A DNA stretch of 64,000 bases from Paenibacillus sp. DCT19 (GCF_003268635.1 NZ_CP029639.1:5540001-5604000); one strand, 5' to 3'; positions 17,952-26,935 are shown, numbered from the stretch's first letter. The notes: generated by a model from the letters alone, not told the origin. Numbers and translations are program-made.

Positions 17952-18521
17952 TCAATAACCCGAAATCAGTTCACGCAGCTCGCTAACGATAACTGCATGT
18001 GATTCCGTCCCTTCCCCATAACGTTTAGCCATTTCCTGACGTGCCACAGCGATATTATCCTGATAATCTGCCGCTTCACGATCTGGATTGAGACGTTTGA
18101 ACTCAACCATGACTTCTTGTACATGCTGTGGACGTGGTCCCCACTGACCAAGCACATGACCACCTGTGTCTGCAAAAATAACGATCGGCACAGAGCGTCC
18201 ACCCATAGTCAAGAATTCATCCATTACTTCCGGGTGATTCTCCATAATAAGCACTTCTGTCGGTATACCAGAGATTTCTAGAGCCTGAAACACAACTGGG
18301 ATATTACGTACAACATCGCCACACCAGTCAGCAGCAAGAATCAGAACACGCAGATCGTCACGGAAGTTAAGGCTTTCGAAAAACTCACGATCCTCTTCGC
18401 TAGCCCAAGTAAAGCTATCATAGTTGGCCTGAAATTCACTTTGGTTCTTCGTCATACTCTCAATAAATTCTTTCGGAGGCAGACCTTTACCGAATTTGTG
18501 AGATAAGTTAGGTTTACTCAT
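17952..18521 (-). CDS. Thioredoxin-family protein (single-cysteine WCGD type)
   Basis: This 189-residue protein has a thioredoxin fold with ADWCGDVVRN at the active-site position. The second cysteine of the usual CxxC is missing, so it is not a classic disulfide reductase. GGRSVPIVIF supplies the cis-proline. The C-terminal 40 residues are helical. The family is common in Bacillales and has no clear assigned role. It overlaps the upstream DedA gene by one base (TAATG) and runs into the MBL gene, so the three form an operon. Confidence 0.88.
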   Translation of the reverse strand: MSKPNLSHKFGKGLPPKEFIESMTKNQSEFQANYDSFTWASEEDREFFESLNFRDDLRVLILAADWCGDVVRNIPVVFQALEISGIPTEVLIMENHPEVMDEFLTMGGRSVPIVIFADTGGHVLGQWGPRPQHVQEVMVEFKRLNPDREAADYQDNIAVARQEMAKRYGEGTESHAVIVSELRELISGY

Positions 18522-19138
18522 TACTCAACACTTCCCTTCTTTTTACGAGCATTCATCCATTTAATTAGTACATAAATAATCATAAGTGCCAGTGCTACAA
18601 GCAAAATCGGCATAATGTACGGTGCCGCTTTCTCATCAATATGTTCCCATTGATCTCCAAGAATCATCCCTAAATATATAAACAAAGCACTCCAAGGTAT
18701 AACAGCGAGGGTAGTAAGCAAGATGAATTTGCCTGTATGCATTTTCGTGATGCCAGCCGGAATAGAGATTGCATGCCTTACCACCGGAACAAACCGCGCC
18801 GTGAAAATGACACCTGTACCATACCTGCGGAACCACTCTTCGGAATGGTCAATATGTTTTTTCTGGATGAGTATGTATTTCCCGTAGCGTTCAAGTACAG
18901 GTCTGCCACCATAACGACCGATCCAGTAAATAAATAGCTGTGCGATCACACCGCCCACTGTACCGAAAATCATAGCACCGAAAAAGTTGATGTTTCCCTG
19001 TGATACGAGAAAACCTCCATACGCCAGCACAATTTCACTCGGAATGACCTCAAGCATTAATCCAAGCATGATTCCAAAGTATCCAAGACTTTGAATCCAA
19101 TCGAACAATTGGCTGACTATATTATGAATAGCGTCCAT
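18521..19138 (-). CDS. DedA family membrane protein
   Basis: This 205-residue protein has the VTT/DedA fold: hydrophobic segments near 15-35, 50-72, 135-155 and 170-192, with the signature FGTVGGVIAQLFIYWIGR and RFVPVVRHAISIPAG. DedA proteins act in membrane lipid transport, including undecaprenyl phosphate recycling in some members. It is the first gene of the DedA-thioredoxin-MBL group. Confidence 0.93.
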   Translation of the reverse strand: MDAIHNIVSQLFDWIQSLGYFGIMLGLMLEVIPSEIVLAYGGFLVSQGNINFFGAMIFGTVGGVIAQLFIYWIGRYGGRPVLERYGKYILIQKKHIDHSEEWFRRYGTGVIFTARFVPVVRHAISIPAGITKMHTGKFILLTTLAVIPWSALFIYLGMILGDQWEHIDEKAAPYIMPILLVALALMIIYVLIKWMNARKKKGSVE

Positions 19139-19298
19139 CTCAACCCTCTTTCTTCATCCTGATTAGCAGTGCCCGTTCGCACGATGGATGTTCGTCCTTA
19201 TTTTATCACAGGGCTGTAGACGTTGCTACATTGCCCGGCTGGGATTGTGTCCTGTAAGAGGAACTCCGCATATGGTATCGGAAGAGGAGCGTGATGAG

Positions 19299-19646
19299 AT
19301 GTCAAGCAAAACCACACCCGGCACTCCCCCGGTAAAACATAACATGCCTGGTCAGAAGCTGCCCTCGGCAAGAGGCATTCGGCGAGCTTGTAGCAAGGAG
19401 CTATATCGTACAGCCAAACGACTTAAATTGTATGTTTCCCCGGAGCTGATGAAACAAGCAGAAGAGCTATATTACGGTAAAGTGATTGGCAATCTGCTCT
19501 GGATCGGGGAAAATCGTGATAATCGCAAAAAACTGTGTGATTGGTGGAACGCAGATGTAAGCTCAGAGCTTGCTGCATTATGGAGCGTAGAGCTAGAGCC
19601 TCTTCAGCGTGCATTTCAACAGGCGTTTGGTGGTTATCGTCTATAG
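19299..19646 (+). CDS. Conserved-looking hypothetical protein
   Basis: About 115 residues, basic and helical, without membrane segments or cysteine motifs. It starts MSSKTTPGTPP behind GAGGAG at nine bases. The frame is open upstream to 19188, but that part has low protein character. The C-terminus (LWIGENRDNRKKLCDWWN) looks folded. I recognise no function. It is convergent with the large ligase-like gene. Confidence 0.6.
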   Translation: MSSKTTPGTPPVKHNMPGQKLPSARGIRRACSKELYRTAKRLKLYVSPELMKQAEELYYGKVIGNLLWIGENRDNRKKLCDWWNADVSSELAALWSVELEPLQRAFQQAFGGYRL

Positions 19647-19663
19647 AGAAGTGGAAGCAAGAG

Positions 19664-19709
19664 AGCGGGAGCAGCTTCTTTTCTACTGCCCTCTCTCTGC
19701 TCCTCTCTC
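19664..19709. terminator. Terminator between convergent genes
   Basis: GAGAGCGGGAGCAG pairs with CTGCTCCTCTCTC across a 20-base pyrimidine-rich loop. The T run is weak, so confidence is moderate. Confidence 0.5.
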
Positions 19710-19739
19710 ATCCATGGTTAGGTGAACCTGTGTACATCG

Positions 19740-22157
19740 TTAACGATCGATACTGAAATCTTTAGAGGAATAAGTATTGGCAGCTATTGTAGCTATTGTG
19801 CGCAGGCTTGCTTCATACGCGGTCACCTCTGGATGAAACACGAAGTGGCGGTCATTACGATCATTATTTATCGCCACCTCTTCAACCAACTGCCTATAAT
19901 GTTCAACAATATGCACTCCAGCCGCAGCAGTGTGCCTGGCTTGATCGAGTTGTCCTGCCTTCAACTCTCGCCGCGCGATCTGCTCCATCCAATATAAAGC
20001 CTCGGAATGAAGCATTGAATCATACCGATTCAATGCAATCGCCTCATTAAAGTAATGTATGGCTTGTTCGCTCTTAAGCGATTGGGCTTCAAGTCTTCCT
20101 ACTTCAAAATACATTCTGGGATCGGATTGGACATGGGACAAGCTCTGTCGCAGCATCTTCTCTCCATCAACCGCAGGAAGTATTCGAGCTAGCGAAATAG
20201 CGATATCCGGACGGTATGGATTCGCTCGGTAGGCCTGAATAAGTATCGATGTTTCTTCCTCTGATAGATTCGGTGATTGTACAACTTGACGATAATGCAT
20301 CTCCGCTGCAACCTGCTGCCCAGCAAGCCAAGCTGTTCCGCCAATCCAACAGAACGCAGTGAGTAGAATCAAACCGGATCTAGTCCATATATCCACCACT
20401 TGATACTTATGTACACTAGCCCCTATTTCATACCTGCATTCCGAGAGTGCCTTTTGCGAATAAGCTTCCTCATGTGTCGATCTCCGCCATTCACGCTGCC
20501 CTGAAGGAATTGGATTAGTGCTAAAATCGAACAGTGAAACAACAGGACTATGTTCCAAGTTACTGCCTTTGGCACGGTGCACGGATGGCTGTGCTTCCAG
20601 CGTTCGTTGCACATTAAATCGCAAGGCATATGCCCAGCCACCAAGCCAGATAAACATCATCCACAGCAGCGTGAAGCTCCAGTCAAAGTCGATTGCACCA
20701 TGAATAGCAAAAACCAGGATGCAAGGAATCAGGTGAGTGGCATTTTGCCATGCGATGCGTAGTGTGGAGATAAACCACAACGCAACGAGCACTAGTCCGA
20801 TTATGCCAGTATCCAGAGCAAGATCAAGGATGCCGCTGTGAACCTCGCCGCCAACATACGGCGAGGATTGTATGGCGCGATACATGCCGCGCCATGCCTC
20901 TCCCCCGTGGCCAAGCCATGCGGCCTCGGTCCACAGCTTCAGGGCGTCCTGCCACATCCGTAGGCGGGACAGCCCTGTGCCGACACCTGCCGCGAGACGC
21001 TCGGCGGTGGAGGTCACGGCCAGCGCGGCTGCGGCAACTGCCGCCAGCGCCGTGGCCGTTATGGCGGCTGCGCGCGAACTCGCGCTGCTGTGCCATAACC
21101 GGCACAGCAGCAGCGTGCCGAGCAGCGCAGCTGCCCATGCCCCGGCCAGTGCCAGCAGGCCGGGCACAGGTGCAGGCGCCAGTTGGGCAGCAGCCAACTG
21201 GCGATATAGCCACGCCGCGCTCGCCAGAGGCGCGGCCGTGGCCAGCAGCAGCGGCAGGCGGTATGCCCGCCGCTGTAAGACGAAGGCGCAACCGGCCGCG
21301 CAGCCGGTTGCGAGCCAGGCGCCGCGCGACTCGCTCAGCAGGAGCGCGGCGATCGCGGGCATCAGCGGCGCCGCAGCCGCGATGAGCTGCGCGGCGCGCG
21401 GCGGATGCACGGCTGGCAACGGCCGCACGCCTTGCTGTGGTCGCCAGCCGATGACGCGCGCGGCGGCGCCTAGCCGCTCCAATGTGTACATGCCAACTAC
21501 GGCACCGTACGCATTGGGGTATTGCAGCAATCCGCCGAGCCGTGCTCCGGCAGAGCTAATCTCAGGGTCGGCTGTTCGCATGACCCCAAAAGGCAGCGGT
21601 ATGACACCACACACGGTTAAGATGCCGCTCAACACTAGCACGCCGCCTGTAATCTGCCAGCCGAGATTAAACCATCCTGCTCCTTGCGGGAGCCAAGCCA
21701 ATATTGCTACCAACAGAGCAAAAATGGCTAGCAAGCTCCACCGGAGCATTTCATCTAAACTGCCCTGTGTACTGTGTGAGCCGATTAACGCATGCATGGC
21801 AAACCCTACCATCATACCTAGCGGCCACATCGTCGACGAAAAACATCTCAAGAAAGATAACTGTATTGACTTATCCTCTGGTCGGGTCAGATCTAATCCA
21901 TTTATGCTCAGCAAACCTCGTTTAGAATTCGTTTGATCTGCATGATACAACAAGAAGATGAAAATGAAGAGGAATGCGAGTAGTGCCCCTGCACAAGCCA
22001 TCAAAAGAGTTTCATAGACATCAGTAGCATAAAACAATCCCTGGCGTAGAGATGCCATCCACAAAAGCATACAAACGAGCAACCCCAATGCTGCGGTTAA
22101 GCATGATTCCAGCGAATTTCTCCCTTTTCGTTTGGACGTATCCCTCTTTGCCAACAC
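19740..22157 (-). CDS. O-antigen ligase/Wzy-like membrane protein with TPR tail
   Basis: This 805-residue protein has about 12 membrane segments. The Wzy_C/O-antigen-ligase motif lies in the middle: SESRGAW, then after a large loop GHGGEAWRG...EVHSGILDLALDTG. Such enzymes join or polymerise glycans carried on undecaprenyl phosphate at the outer membrane face. After the last membrane segment (near residue 600) the C-terminus (about 640-800) forms TPR-like helices (YFEVGRLEAQ...AIHYFNEAIALNRYDS). The middle third is Ala-rich and encoded by strikingly GC-rich DNA (about 20.82-21.5 kb), unlike both ends. GGAGGTG precedes the ATG. The glycan is unknown. Confidence 0.85.
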   Translation of the reverse strand: MLAKRDTSKRKGRNSLESCLTAALGLLVCMLLWMASLRQGLFYATDVYETLLMACAGALLAFLFIFIFLLYHADQTNSKRGLLSINGLDLTRPEDKSIQLSFLRCFSSTMWPLGMMVGFAMHALIGSHSTQGSLDEMLRWSLLAIFALLVAILAWLPQGAGWFNLGWQITGGVLVLSGILTVCGVIPLPFGVMRTADPEISSAGARLGGLLQYPNAYGAVVGMYTLERLGAAARVIGWRPQQGVRPLPAVHPPRAAQLIAAAAPLMPAIAALLLSESRGAWLATGCAAGCAFVLQRRAYRLPLLLATAAPLASAAWLYRQLAAAQLAPAPVPGLLALAGAWAAALLGTLLLCRLWHSSASSRAAAITATALAAVAAAALAVTSTAERLAAGVGTGLSRLRMWQDALKLWTEAAWLGHGGEAWRGMYRAIQSSPYVGGEVHSGILDLALDTGIIGLVLVALWFISTLRIAWQNATHLIPCILVFAIHGAIDFDWSFTLLWMMFIWLGGWAYALRFNVQRTLEAQPSVHRAKGSNLEHSPVVSLFDFSTNPIPSGQREWRRSTHEEAYSQKALSECRYEIGASVHKYQVVDIWTRSGLILLTAFCWIGGTAWLAGQQVAAEMHYRQVVQSPNLSEEETSILIQAYRANPYRPDIAISLARILPAVDGEKMLRQSLSHVQSDPRMYFEVGRLEAQSLKSEQAIHYFNEAIALNRYDSMLHSEALYWMEQIARRELKAGQLDQARHTAAAGVHIVEHYRQLVEEVAINNDRNDRHFVFHPEVTAYEASLRTIATIAANTYSSKDFSIDR

Positions 22158-22192
22158 ATGACACCTCCTACCTGTAGTGCTTAAACCCTTTT

Positions 22193-22372
22193 AGAGGTTG
22201 TTCAAAAAGTCCTCTTTTGATTACGAAGGATGCGCGAGCGGCATCTCAGCGTCGAAGATGGAATTCAGCCGAAATGTCCGTTGCTCACGTAGGTTTGCCT
22301 ACGCTCCGCTACTCCATTTCTATCTTCATCCCATCTTCTCGGTACTGAAAACCGACCTTTTTGAACACGCAC
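22193..22372 (+). repeat. TGTTCAAAAAG repeat, full copy A (about 180 bp)
   Basis: The element runs from AGAGGTTGTTCAAAAAG to CTTTTTGAACACGCA, imperfect terminal inverted repeats with an 11-base core. Its reverse complement matches copy B at most positions. Inside lie three hairpins: CGTAGG/CCTACG, GAAGATGG/CCATCTTC and GATGC/GCATC. CTTTT flanks both ends and may be a target duplication. No coding capacity is seen. Confidence 0.85.
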
Positions 22373-22610
22373 TTTTATTGAGTCGTGAGATCCTCTATGT
22401 CAAACTGCCTTATATAAGCAATCTACGTGACGTAGCAATTCCGATACACTTCCATAAGCTTTCCATTCTCATTATCAGTATGGTCAGGATGTTTATGAAA
22501 CATAAACGAGCATATCCACGTTTCATCATTCGACTCTATCCATTCGTTTGTTAAACTCTAACAATTTGATGCTGACGATCTCATCCACCCAATGAGTCAC
22601 TGCACTGAAA

Positions 22611-22647
22611 GCACAAAAAAGGTCAACCAACAATTACTGACTGACCT
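22611..22647 (-). terminator. Second hairpin downstream of the methyltransferase gene
   Basis: GGTCA and TGACC arms (22621-22625 and 22642-22646) with A residues on the left, read as T run on the minus strand. It backs up the stronger terminator next to it. Confidence 0.5.
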
Positions 22648-22655
22648 GAAAACAC

Positions 22656-22685
22656 AAAAAAGCCAGCCAGAACAATTCTGGCTGA
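22656..22685 (-). terminator. Terminator of the SAM methyltransferase gene
   Basis: A perfect 9-bp stem (22664-22672 with 22676-22684, three-base loop) is followed on the minus strand by a T run. Confidence 0.9.
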
Positions 22686-22701
22686 CCTCCACAAATATTC
22701 A

Positions 22702-23976
22702 TTAACAGTCCTTACAATCACTTGAAGAAGGCGTACCCTCATCTGTACCAGATGCTTCCCGAGAAGCGCCTCCTGGCAACAGGTCTGCACAAGCTCGTTC
22801 CAGATACGGATCGGCATGAATGAAATCACGGAACGCTGTGTATTCATCCCACAACTGCTTCGTTGGACCTGCTTGGCCCCGTACAGCTCGTATGAGAATG
22901 TTTTTGGGCGTATGCTCCATATCGATAAATTCGAGCAACTGCGTTTTGTATCCCATTAGATCGAGCAACTTAGCACGAATGGCATCTGTCGCAAGTGCAG
23001 AGAAGCGCTCTTTGAGAATACCATGGGACAACAACGGATTCATGACCGTAGACTCGATCTGGTCAAATAGCTCATGCTGACAGCATGGAACCGATAAAAT
23101 AACAGAGGCTCCCCAACGGACTGCTTTTTCTAATGCCGCATCTGTCGCCGTATCGCAGGCATGTAGTGTGACGACCATATCTACTGCATTCAGCTCATCA
23201 TAGTCTGCAATGTCTCCAACCAAGAACTTCAGATCACCATAATGCAGCTTGTTCGCTAGATCGTTACAATGCTCAATGACATCCGCTTTCAGATCCAGAC
23301 CTATAACTTTCAAGGATCTGCGTTGCTGTACGGACAGGTAGTGATACAGAGCAAAGGTCAGATACGATTTACCACAGCCAAAATCAACAATGGTCAGCGG
23401 GCGACCTTCAGGCAGGTGGGGAATTACATCCTGCACCATCTCAAGGAAACGATTGATCTGTCTGAACTTATCGTATTTACGAGCGAGTACCCTACCTTCT
23501 TCATTCATAATTCCTAATTCGACTAAGAAGGAAACAGGGACTCCATCCTCCAGTACGTATTGCTTCTTGCGATTGTGGGACAGATCCACAGCCGTCTTGG
23601 ATGCGGATTTCGTCAGAATCGACACTTTATATTTTTTGCTGATCAAAATCTGATAGTCTGCTTCTGTGGTACAGAGCAGCCCTTGACGAAACGTCTCTTC
23701 GGCCAGTTCAGTCATGCGTTCAGTCGCTTCAGCCGGAGTCAAATTCTCATGCAGCACTTTGTTGTTATAATGAAATGCGAATTGATAATGCAACTGATTT
23801 TTGAGCGTTACCGGCTTGACTTGCACTTTCGTATACGAGACATTGTCCCGTCTGCGTAGCTGGCTCCAGGTCGCCGTAATCAGCGAGTTCTGTTCAAAGA
23901 TGTCTTGTATAAGCTTTCGCAATGAATCCACGGGGGTACATCTCACTTTCGATTTGGTTTGGTCAACCGTTACCAT
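22702..23976 (-). CDS. Class I SAM-dependent methyltransferase
   Basis: The C-terminal half has the Rossmann methyltransferase core: motif I TIVDFGCGKSYLTFALYHYL, motif II VIGLDLKADVI, and MVVTLHACDTATD behind it. The last 30 residues are an acidic Ser/Thr tail with a terminal CKDC. The N-terminal half (about 1-170) is an extra domain, probably for the substrate. The methyltransferase core with TLHACDTATD resembles proteins annotated as RNA or rRNA methyltransferase-like, but the substrate is not clear. A TTG start at 24000 has no ribosome site; I prefer the ATG at 23976. It lies 26 bases or more behind the DUF6483-like gene, on the same strand. Confidence 0.85.
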   Translation of the reverse strand: MVTVDQTKSKVRCTPVDSLRKLIQDIFEQNSLITATWSQLRRRDNVSYTKVQVKPVTLKNQLHYQFAFHYNNKVLHENLTPAEATERMTELAEETFRQGLLCTTEADYQILISKKYKVSILTKSASKTAVDLSHNRKKQYVLEDGVPVSFLVELGIMNEEGRVLARKYDKFRQINRFLEMVQDVIPHLPEGRPLTIVDFGCGKSYLTFALYHYLSVQQRRSLKVIGLDLKADVIEHCNDLANKLHYGDLKFLVGDIADYDELNAVDMVVTLHACDTATDAALEKAVRWGASVILSVPCCQHELFDQIESTVMNPLLSHGILKERFSALATDAIRAKLLDLMGYKTQLLEFIDMEHTPKNILIRAVRGQAGPTKQLWDEYTAFRDFIHADPYLERACADLLPGGASREASGTDEGTPSSSDCKDC

Positions 23977-24026
23977 ACCACAATTCCGTCCCCGCTCCAA
24001 GCAAGGACATCTAACAAGCGGTGTTC

Positions 24027-24731
24027 CTATCCATTCGCCGTTTCCCGATGTAACTGGGCAAACCCCTCTTCCACTTCCTCACGAGGGAGTCCTCCCGCCT
24101 CAAGCTTGGCATCTTCAAGTTCACTTAGCCGTTCATAGAATGCCTGCACATCATGACGATAATTCACAGGATGCTCTCCACCAACATGTAATAGTCTATA
24201 CCAGCTGTTCTCTGCCTGATCATACTTTCCTTGCTGTTCACGGTACATGGCAAGCTGTTTCTCCGTTCGTGCCGGTCGTTCGTATTCTTTGGTTAGATCC
24301 AAAATGGACTCGACACGATCCGGCGCATCCAGCAGTTTCGGATTGGCTCCGTGATTTAGTGCATATAGATAAAAATGAAGAGATTTCATTAATCGGATGA
24401 GTTCTTCATCTAATGAATGCTGTCGTTCCTCATCATCTATGCCTTCAACCTTCGCTTTTTCACCATATATATAAGCTTCCTCTTCAAGTAGGCGTGCCGC
24501 TTGCTGCAAATTATCTACTTCAATCATGCCACGAAAACGGAATAGCTCGATAACATCCTCTGCAGGCAAAGAATTCAGCAAAGACGAATTCAAGCCAAAA
24601 TTCCTGCGAAGTAATTCATCCAGTTCAGACAGTGCCTCGGCATGTTTCCGCTGTTGCTTCAACGTAAACACTTTGCCGATCGCTTCAGTCATTTCCTCCA
24701 CCATGCGGAGCAGATAGTCTTTTCTGAACAT
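24027..24731 (-). CDS. Helical DUF6483-like protein
   Basis: This 234-residue protein is nearly all helical, starting MFRKDYLLRMVEEMTEAIGKVF. TPR-like helices follow, with KHAEALSELDELLRRNFGL near residue 32 and QGKYDQAENSWYRLL near residue 170. It looks like a soluble scaffold. No enzyme motif is present. It lies upstream of the methyltransferase gene and is probably co-transcribed with it. Confidence 0.75.
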   Translation of the reverse strand: MFRKDYLLRMVEEMTEAIGKVFTLKQQRKHAEALSELDELLRRNFGLNSSLLNSLPAEDVIELFRFRGMIEVDNLQQAARLLEEEAYIYGEKAKVEGIDDEERQHSLDEELIRLMKSLHFYLYALNHGANPKLLDAPDRVESILDLTKEYERPARTEKQLAMYREQQGKYDQAENSWYRLLHVGGEHPVNYRHDVQAFYERLSELEDAKLEAGGLPREEVEEGFAQLHRETANG

Positions 24732-24791
24732 CCAATGTGCCCCCTTAACGTTCGCTTGTTGACCTAACCTCGGCCTAGCAGTCTTTCATTG

Positions 24792-24825
24792 CGTGTTCAA
24801 AAAGGACGGACTTTGAACAACCTCT
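24792..24825 (-). repeat. TGTTCAAAAAG repeat, copy C (end-only remnant)
   Basis: GCGTGTTCAAAAAGGACGG joined straight to ACTTTGAACAACCTCT: both ends of the full repeat with the interior lost. It lies between two minus-strand genes. Confidence 0.8.
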
Positions 24826-24893
24826 ATGAACATTATTTTAATGCATGCACTATCAAAAAGCCAAAGTACGCCCCTCCAACCGTGACCTTATAC

Positions 24894-24938
24894 GCAAAAA
24901 AACCTCTGCCTTCCCGAATAGGGTATTTGGCAGAGGTT
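24894..24938 (-). terminator. Terminator of the alpha/beta hydrolase gene
   Basis: A perfect 10-bp stem AACCTCTGCC/GGCAGAGGTT followed on the minus strand by seven T residues. Confidence 0.92.
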
Positions 24939-25029
24939 CATATATGCATCATCGTTAATTGTTAAATGGTTAAATGGATCATCACTTTATGCTGTAAATG
25001 AAGCTAAGCCATAATCCTCGTTCTATACA

Positions 25030-25827
25030 TTATTTCGATGAAGACAAACCATCCATAAATTGCTTAATCACCTGAATTAACTGTTCCGGTGCCTCATACA
25101 TGCTCATATGTCCCACTCCGGGAATTACCGCTTGTACGATATGTGGCTTATCACTTGTGAAAGTGCGTTCTGGCGGAATGACAGCGTCCTTCTCTCCAGC
25201 AACCAACAGTACAGGTAATGGTGTAGCTGACAAAACATCACGACGATCTGGACGTTCACGCATAGCGAGCGCAGCGCCAGCAGCTCCTTGTGGTGCTGTC
25301 TGATACCCAATTTCTTTCACACGTGTAACTTGTGCCGACATGGACTCTACATGTTCTGGGGCAAATAACGCGGGAACCAAACCATCCACGAAATTCACAA
25401 TTCCATCCGTCTGTATCGTTGACACGGCACGAAGTCGTTTTTCTTTCCCCTCTTCGCTATCCGGGTAAGCCGTAGAATGAATCAAACCAAAGGCATTGAG
25501 TCGTTCTGGATGACGCTGAGCAATAGACAAGGCGATGTAACCTCCCATGGAGTGACCAAGCAGAGTTGCCTTTTCTACCTTTAACTCATCCATTAATTGC
25601 AGTACATCATTGCCCATCTGATCCATCGTATAACTTCCTACAGGCGCATCCGTTTTCCCGTGTCCACGCAGATCAGGCACGATACAGCGATAGCTTCGTG
25701 CAAGCTCAGGTACCACTTCATCCCAATAGGAAGAGCTACCACAATATCCGTGGAGTAAGATCAGCGCATCTCCTTGACCTTGTTCAGCATAACAAATTGT
25801 CGTTCCATCACACATCACTTTTTCCAT
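25030..25827 (-). CDS. Alpha/beta fold hydrolase
   Basis: About 265 residues. The fold shows an oxyanion HGYCG motif, the nucleophile elbow GHSMGG, an acid near AGEKDAVIP and the catalytic histidine in PGVGHMSMYEAPE. The family includes esterases, haloperoxidase-like and ester-bond hydrolases; the substrate cannot be read from the sequence. The frame is open to 25860, but GAGAGGG lies six bases before the ATG at 25827 (MEKVMCDGT), and the family starts there. Confidence 0.9.
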   Translation of the reverse strand: MEKVMCDGTTICYAEQGQGDALILLHGYCGSSSYWDEVVPELARSYRCIVPDLRGHGKTDAPVGSYTMDQMGNDVLQLMDELKVEKATLLGHSMGGYIALSIAQRHPERLNAFGLIHSTAYPDSEEGKEKRLRAVSTIQTDGIVNFVDGLVPALFAPEHVESMSAQVTRVKEIGYQTAPQGAAGAALAMRERPDRRDVLSATPLPVLLVAGEKDAVIPPERTFTSDKPHIVQAVIPGVGHMSMYEAPEQLIQVIKQFMDGLSSSK

Positions 25828-25913
25828 ATGTATCCCTCTCTCTACACATAATAAATGCACTTGCGTTCATTGTAATGAATCTGGTTCAGGTTGTATATTA
25901 TTAAGCATTCCTA

Positions 25914-26477
25914 TCAGGAATGAAACGGTTTGCCCGAAACTGCTGCTTGCAACACGGCTTCTGCAATCATCTGGGACATGTTCATCACCTGGTGAAGAGA
26001 CGTCATTTGCAACACAGTATATGGTCTTGGCCCATTCGCATTCACCACAGCGGCTACACTATAATGTCCGACGGATGGCAGGTTGCCCCCTACAGATTCA
26101 GCTGGATTCAAGGCCTGATTAAAAAGGTAAAAGTGACCTATCGCAGCCTTCGGCCCCAGACACGCATCAATGGCAATGATGACTTGATGTGGCGGGATGC
26201 ATGCCAGCTTCTGTTGCAGCGTGTCTGCATCACAAGGATATGGCATTGTTCCTATAACATGCCCCACTCCTTTTCCTTCCAGCAAACTCCCTGTTAACGG
26301 CCCGAGTGCATCACCTGTAGAACGATCTGTACCAATACACACAAAGGTGATCTCATCTGGGGAGTGAACCTGATATATGTTGTGGAAAAATAAATCTAGC
26401 TCTTCTCCCTGCACACTTCTACGGGTTTCTCGATTCTGCTTGCGGATCAATTCCCGCTTATATGCTGCCAAAAACAT
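25914..26477 (-). CDS. yyaC: Spore protease YyaC
   Basis: About 187 residues. The sequence FVCIGTDRSTGDALGPLTGSLL and IIAIDACLG match YyaC, a protein conserved in endospore formers and distantly related to the germination protease GPR and to hydrogenase maturation proteases. The two aspartates in GTDRSTGD and AIDAC are the candidate metal or catalytic residues. GGAGG is only two bases from the ATG at 26477; a TTG six bases further in (26471) has better spacing. Its presence supports a spore-forming host. Confidence 0.9.
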   Translation of the reverse strand: MFLAAYKRELIRKQNRETRRSVQGEELDLFFHNIYQVHSPDEITFVCIGTDRSTGDALGPLTGSLLEGKGVGHVIGTMPYPCDADTLQQKLACIPPHQVIIAIDACLGPKAAIGHFYLFNQALNPAESVGGNLPSVGHYSVAAVVNANGPRPYTVLQMTSLHQVMNMSQMIAEAVLQAAVSGKPFHS

Positions 26478-26626
26478 TTCCTCCTTCGCACATCGTATGG
26501 ATGTCGACTGTTATTGTATCCATCATTTTACCCGATGCCCTCTTTTCCCGCAAAAGCATTCGCCTGAGCCAGTCCAATCATGATACAATGACAACAGTTT
26601 CCGATAGGGAAGGGATGGACATAACG

Positions 26627-26848
26627 ATGGATTTAACGCAAGCAAGTACTGCCAACATGGAATATATGATTGAGGCAATCAAAACCAAATTGCGGATGGC
26701 GAGTGGAGCCGCAATGCAAGGATCATCTTTTCCACTGGAAAAGTATGAAGACCTTCACGATCTGTATGAGATGGTTATGGGAAAAGAACACTTGAGCATC
26801 TCTGAGGTTGAAGCTGTAGCTTCTGAACTTGGTAACCTGCGCAAGTAA
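26627..26848 (+). CDS. DUF1128 (UPF0435, YfkK-like) protein
   Basis: This helical protein of 73 residues matches the YfkK family: NMEYMIEAIKTKLRM, FPLEKYEDLHDLYEMV and LSISEVEAVASELG. The function is unknown. GGGAAGGGATGG lies in front. An ATG at 26615 is also possible, but it touches the ribosome site. It is divergent from yyaC. Confidence 0.85.
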   Translation: MDLTQASTANMEYMIEAIKTKLRMASGAAMQGSSFPLEKYEDLHDLYEMVMGKEHLSISEVEAVASELGNLRK

Positions 26849-26935
26849 CTTCTCTCCTGTCAGATTGTCAAATAGCATGATGGCTGACTACAGTTGATAC
26901 TACATCGCAGAGTGCAACGAAAGAAGCCTTAGCAC

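Noticed and set aside
20872..21936. Long plus-strand open frame (354 codons) opposite the ligase-like gene
   Set aside because: It is a mirror of the GC-rich patch in the minus-strand gene, with no ribosome site and low-complexity Ala/Ser/Arg composition.
22198..22554. Plus-strand frame of 118 codons through repeat copy A
   Set aside because: It starts inside the repeat and runs through non-coding spacer; copy B does not keep the frame.
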